This document shows positions 6,060 to 8,023 of a stretch of 8,023 nt of DNA, piece after piece (position 1 is the stretch's first letter; each line of letters begins with the position of its first letter). The DNA is from Actinomycetes bacterium (lineage in GTDB: Bacteria; Actinomycetota; Acidimicrobiia; Acidimicrobiales; RAAP-2): positions 1-8,023 of the forward strand of contig JAKABC010000076.1 in the NCBI GenBank assembly GCA_021802025.1, given 5' to 3'. The position numbers and the translations under genes were made by a program. The notes under the pieces were generated by a model, which saw nothing but the letters and a program-made list of their open reading frames with translations, was not told the DNA's origin and did not search any database.

Positions 6060-6712
6060 GTGAAGCGGTCGTCGAGCCACGCCGGCTCGAGATCGTCGAG
6101 GGACGCGAGCACGAGGTCGGCGAGGGCGTAGGTCGGGTCCCCGCGGTCCTCGGTGGCCGGCACCGCGACGACGGTCATGCGCCCGGCCTTGCCCGCGAGG
6201 ACCCCGGCCGCCGAGTCCTCGACGACCAGACAGCCGGTCGGCTCCACCCCGAGGGCCGCGGCCGCGCTCAAAAAGACGCCCGGGTGGGGCTTACCGAAGG
6301 GCTCGTCCTCGGCGGAGTGGATCGCCGAGAAGCGCTCGCGCAGTCCGAAGTGGTCGAGACAGCGTTCGATGAGGGCGGTCGGGGTCGAGCTCGCGAGCGC
6401 GAGGGGGCCCCTCGCCGCGGTCAGGTCGAGGGCCCGCACGGCCCCCGGCAACAGACGGCCCTCGCTCTCGACGAGGTCGCCCACGCGCTCGAGGAGCTCA
6501 TCGACCACCGCGGCGTCGCTCGGTCCGCTCCACGGCTGTCGCGCGCGCCAGAACGCGACCACTTCTTCTACGAACATGCCCTTGGTCGCGCGCAGGTCGA
6601 CGGGCAGGTCGACCCCGAGTCGCCCGAAGATCTCGTGCTCGGCACGGTGCCAGAGCACCTCGGAGTCGATGAGGAGCCCGTCCATGTCGAACAGCGTGGC
6701 GCGCAGTGTCAC
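6056..6712 (-). CDS. hxpB: HAD-superfamily sugar-phosphate phosphatase, HxpB/YniC-like
   Basis: The 218-residue product is a full-length subfamily IA HAD phosphatase with a helical cap. Catalytic motifs: I, F8-DMDGLLIDSE with nucleophile D9 and acid/base D11; II, LASST with S108; III, K141 in FGKPHPGVF; IV, VVEDSAAG with E165-D166 binding Mg2+. Cap and core stretches (LWHRAEHEIFGRLGVD, FWRARQPWSGPS, and VVAVPATEDRGDPTYALADL) follow E. coli YniC (HxpB) closely as I remember that sequence. HxpB is described as a hexitol phosphatase that also dephosphorylates 2-deoxyglucose-6-phosphate; exact substrate here is inferred. I place the start at GTG 6712, 7 nt after an AAGGG Shine-Dalgarno-like site and just before the first beta strand. 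The GTG at 6730 would lie upstream of the transcript start expected from TATATC at 6739-6734. It is convergent with the upstream GNAT gene and divergent from the tandem GNAT gene. Confidence 0.9.
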   Translation of the reverse strand: MTLRATLFDMDGLLIDSEVLWHRAEHEIFGRLGVDLPVDLRATKGMFVEEVVAFWRARQPWSGPSDAAVVDELLERVGDLVESEGRLLPGAVRALDLTAARGPLALASSTPTALIERCLDHFGLRERFSAIHSAEDEPFGKPHPGVFLSAAAALGVEPTGCLVVEDSAAGVLAGKAGRMTVVAVPATEDRGDPTYALADLVLASLDDLEPAWLDDRFT

Positions 6713-6719
6713 CCCCAGA

Positions 6720-6724
6720 CCCTT
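6720..6724 (-). promoter_or_regulatory. Shine-Dalgarno-like site deciding the HAD start
   Basis: AAGGG on the minus strand, 7 nt before GTG 6712. It favours 218 residues over the six-residue longer form that would begin at 6730. Confidence 0.55.
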
Positions 6725-6733
6725 GCACACCGC

Positions 6734-6743
6734 GATATACCGT
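6734..6743. promoter_or_regulatory. Overlapping divergent -10 boxes between the HAD and tandem-GNAT genes
   Basis: The only AT patch in this gap, GATATACC, reads TATATC on the minus strand (6739-6734) toward the HAD gene. On the plus strand TACCGT (6738-6743) lies exactly -12 to -7 from the GTG at 6750; TATACC (6736-6741) is a close alternative. The two -10 boxes physically overlap, so polymerases could not occupy both at once. No -35 boxes are obvious. Confidence 0.5.
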
Positions 6744-6749
6744 GAGCCC

Positions 6750-7646
6750 GTGAAGGTGCGCCCGCTAGGACCGAGCGACGTCGACGGGGTGTGCGAACGC
6801 GTGATCGCGCGCGTAGCGGCCGCAGCCGCGCGCTGCGACCTGCTCGAGGGGACCCTCGACCGTGGTGCGCTCCGTCGCGCGGTGGCGAACGTCGAGGGGG
6901 CGTGGGTGGCGCGCTCGCGAGGGCGCGTCGTCGGCCACCTCGCGACCGCGATGGTCGATCGGTCGCGGGGTCGCGCCTGGGTCCCCCCGGACGGGGCGAG
7001 CTTCGACAGCCCCGCCGTGCTCGGCGCGCTGGTCGGCGCCGCGACCCCCGTGTGGCGCGACGCCGGCGCGGTCGGATTCTCGGCCTGGGTCTACGACGAG
7101 CCGGTCGAGGTCGGTGCGTGGGCGGCGTGCGGCGCCACCCTTCGCGCCCGCCGGGGCGTACGCGTCCTCTCGCCCCCGCCCGATCCTCGCACGGGGGCGG
7201 CGTTCGCCCTGCGCCGCGCGGACATCGACGACCTCGAGGTGGCGCTCACGCTCGACCGGTGGGGCGACCCCCCGGGGGCACCCGGGCCCGAGGAGGCTGA
7301 GCGGCGCCGTGAGGTGGCCGACCTGCTCGAAGACCCCGACGTCGACTACCTCGTCGCCGAGATCGACGGGCGCCCGATCGCCCAGGCCGTGGTGATGCCC
7401 CTGGCGCCGCGCCGGGGCAGTCGCGCGAACGCGGTCCACTTGAGCGCCGTGGCCGTCGACCCCGAACGGCGCGGGCGCGGCCTCGGCGGTGACCTGGTCG
7501 GGTCGGTCCTCGAGCGAGTCCGAGTGGCCGGCTACGCCGTAGCCGAGGTCAACTGGCGCACCCGGGACCCCCGCGTCGAGCGGTTCTGGCGCGCGCGCGG
7601 CTTCACCCCGACCCACGCACTGGTCGAGGGGCCACTACCCGACTAG
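6750..7646 (+). CDS. Two-domain GNAT acetyltransferase (degenerate N-domain, intact C-domain)
   Basis: The 298-residue protein is twice the length of a single GNAT domain. The C-terminal half (about 152-298) is a complete GNAT fold: YLVAEIDGRPIAQAVV (200-215), motif A LSAVAVDPERRGRGLGGDLV (231-250) with R241-x-x-G244-x-G246, and VEVNW-type/FWRARGF motif B near 265-285. The N-terminal half (1-140) has GNAT-like strands (VRPLGPSDVDGVCERVI; AWVARSRGRVVGHLA) but no pyrophosphate-binding loop, so it probably no longer binds acetyl-CoA. Tandem GNAT proteins such as mycothiol synthase share this one-dead, one-live plan; this is not close enough in sequence to call it MshD. Substrate unknown. The start is GTG 6750; a much longer frame extends upstream but runs antisense through the HAD gene. 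It has no Shine-Dalgarno and is likely leaderless. It meets the peroxidase gene tail to tail 2 bp apart. Confidence 0.85.
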   Translation: MKVRPLGPSDVDGVCERVIARVAAAAARCDLLEGTLDRGALRRAVANVEGAWVARSRGRVVGHLATAMVDRSRGRAWVPPDGASFDSPAVLGALVGAATPVWRDAGAVGFSAWVYDEPVEVGAWAACGATLRARRGVRVLSPPPDPRTGAAFALRRADIDDLEVALTLDRWGDPPGAPGPEEAERRREVADLLEDPDVDYLVAEIDGRPIAQAVVMPLAPRRGSRANAVHLSAVAVDPERRGRGLGGDLVGSVLERVRVAGYAVAEVNWRTRDPRVERFWRARGFTPTHALVEGPLPD

Positions 7647-7648
7647 GA

Positions 7649-8023
7649 CTAGGAGAGCGCGGCCTCGATCGCGGCGACGAGGATCGGGTCCTCGGGGGTG
7701 ACCTGGGGGGCGAAGCGCTGGACGGAGCCGTCCCCGGACACGAGGAACTTCTCGAAGTTCCAGCGGACGTCGCCGCTGTAGCCCTCGGCGTCGGCGACCG
7801 CGGTCAGCTCGTCGTAGATCGGGTGACGACCCTCCCCGTTGACCTCGACCTTCTCGAACATCGGGAAGGTCACGCCGTAGGTGGTCGAGCAGAACGTCTG
7901 GATCTCCTCGGGCGTGCCGGGCTCTTGGGCGCCGAACTGGTTGCAGGGGAAGCCCAGGACGCTGAAGCCCCTCTCGGCGTAGCCCTCGTGGAGCCGCTCC
8001 AGCCCCTCGTACTGGGGCGTCAG
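7649..8023 (-). CDS. Glutathione-peroxidase-family thiol peroxidase, N-terminus beyond window edge
   Basis: The frame enters at the right edge and gives the last 124 residues. Family blocks are plain: LTPQYEGLE at the edge, GFPCNQFGAQEPGT (24-37), IQTFCSTTYGVTFPMFEKV (41-59), and VRWNFEKFL (86-94) with the catalytic W88-N89; Q29 is the third tetrad residue. The peroxidatic Cys normally sits two residues before LTPQY (in CGLTPQY), so it is just off the window and cannot be checked, nor can Cys versus selenocysteine. C45 in FCSTTYG occupies the resolving-Cys position of the two-cysteine, thioredoxin-dependent class, so it most likely reduces hydroperoxides with thioredoxin rather than glutathione, which actinobacteria lack. 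About 35 N-terminal residues are missing compared with the usual length near 160. The TAG stop at 7651-7649 is followed in frame by a second TAG at 7645-7643. Confidence 0.93.
   Translation of the reverse strand: MTPQYEGLERLHEGYAERGFSVLGFPCNQFGAQEPGTPEEIQTFCSTTYGVTFPMFEKVEVNGEGRHPIYDELTAVADAEGYSGDVRWNFEKFLVSGDGSVQRFAPQVTPEDPILVAAIEAALS

Noticed and set aside
6153..6749. N-terminal extension of the tandem GNAT frame (to 497 residues)
   Set aside because: The extra 199 codons lie antisense to the HAD phosphatase and are low-complexity; GTG 6750 begins the GNAT-like sequence and has a -10 box at the right offset.
1..8023. Mobile element, prophage, CRISPR, tRNA/rRNA or defence-island signals
   Set aside because: No transposase or integrase motifs, no regularly spaced repeats, no tRNA-like cloverleaf noticed, and codon use is even throughout; the genes are ordinary chromosomal families.

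Overview
The window is chromosomal-looking DNA from a very GC-rich bacterium, most likely an actinobacterium (possibly an Acidimicrobiia-type lineage; this is inference). The reasons are the strong G/C bias at third codon positions, several GTG starts, starts with no Shine-Dalgarno sequence preceded by a TAnnnT -10 box, and an actinobacterial/eukaryote-like (type 2) isoleucyl-tRNA synthetase. I see no mobile element, CRISPR array, tRNA or rRNA, and no cluster that looks like a new defence or biosynthetic system. There is no gene-free stretch over 300 bases.

Left part (1-2396). On the minus strand, read right to left, lie a cytoplasmic YceI-family lipid-binding protein, a perfect 16-bp GC hairpin, a 57-residue single-pass membrane protein, and an MFS_3-type drug/metabolite exporter cut by the window's left edge. 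A MarR-family repressor is divergent from yceI. The AT-rich gap between them holds a near-consensus promoter (TTGACA, 18 nt, TATACT) for yceI, overlapped by a perfect 8+4+8 palindrome. A second, wider inverted pair of the same half-site sits against the marR start. This is the best-supported regulatory unit in the window: a MarR switch controlling yceI and itself, and perhaps the exporter downstream.

Centre (2393-5527). ileS encodes a 1044-residue IleRS of type 2. Its class I signature is GLHH (GxHH) in place of the canonical HxGH, a variant that has been tied to extreme mupirocin resistance. A Shine-Dalgarno sequence fixes its start. There is no T-box leader.

Right part (5595-8023). The genes are a small GNAT acetyltransferase (+), an HxpB/YniC-like HAD sugar-phosphate phosphatase (-), a 298-residue protein with a degenerate N-terminal and an intact C-terminal GNAT domain (+), and a glutathione-peroxidase-family thiol peroxidase (-) cut by the right edge. 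They alternate in strand, so this is a row of single-gene units.

A layout oddity ties the window together. All three convergent gene pairs meet at CTAG. In two of them the same four bases supply both TAG stops, and in the third the stops are 2 bp apart, so no intrinsic terminator fits between them. The two plus-strand GNAT genes both have TAnnnT at exactly -12 to -7 from a GTG start, as expected of leaderless mRNAs.
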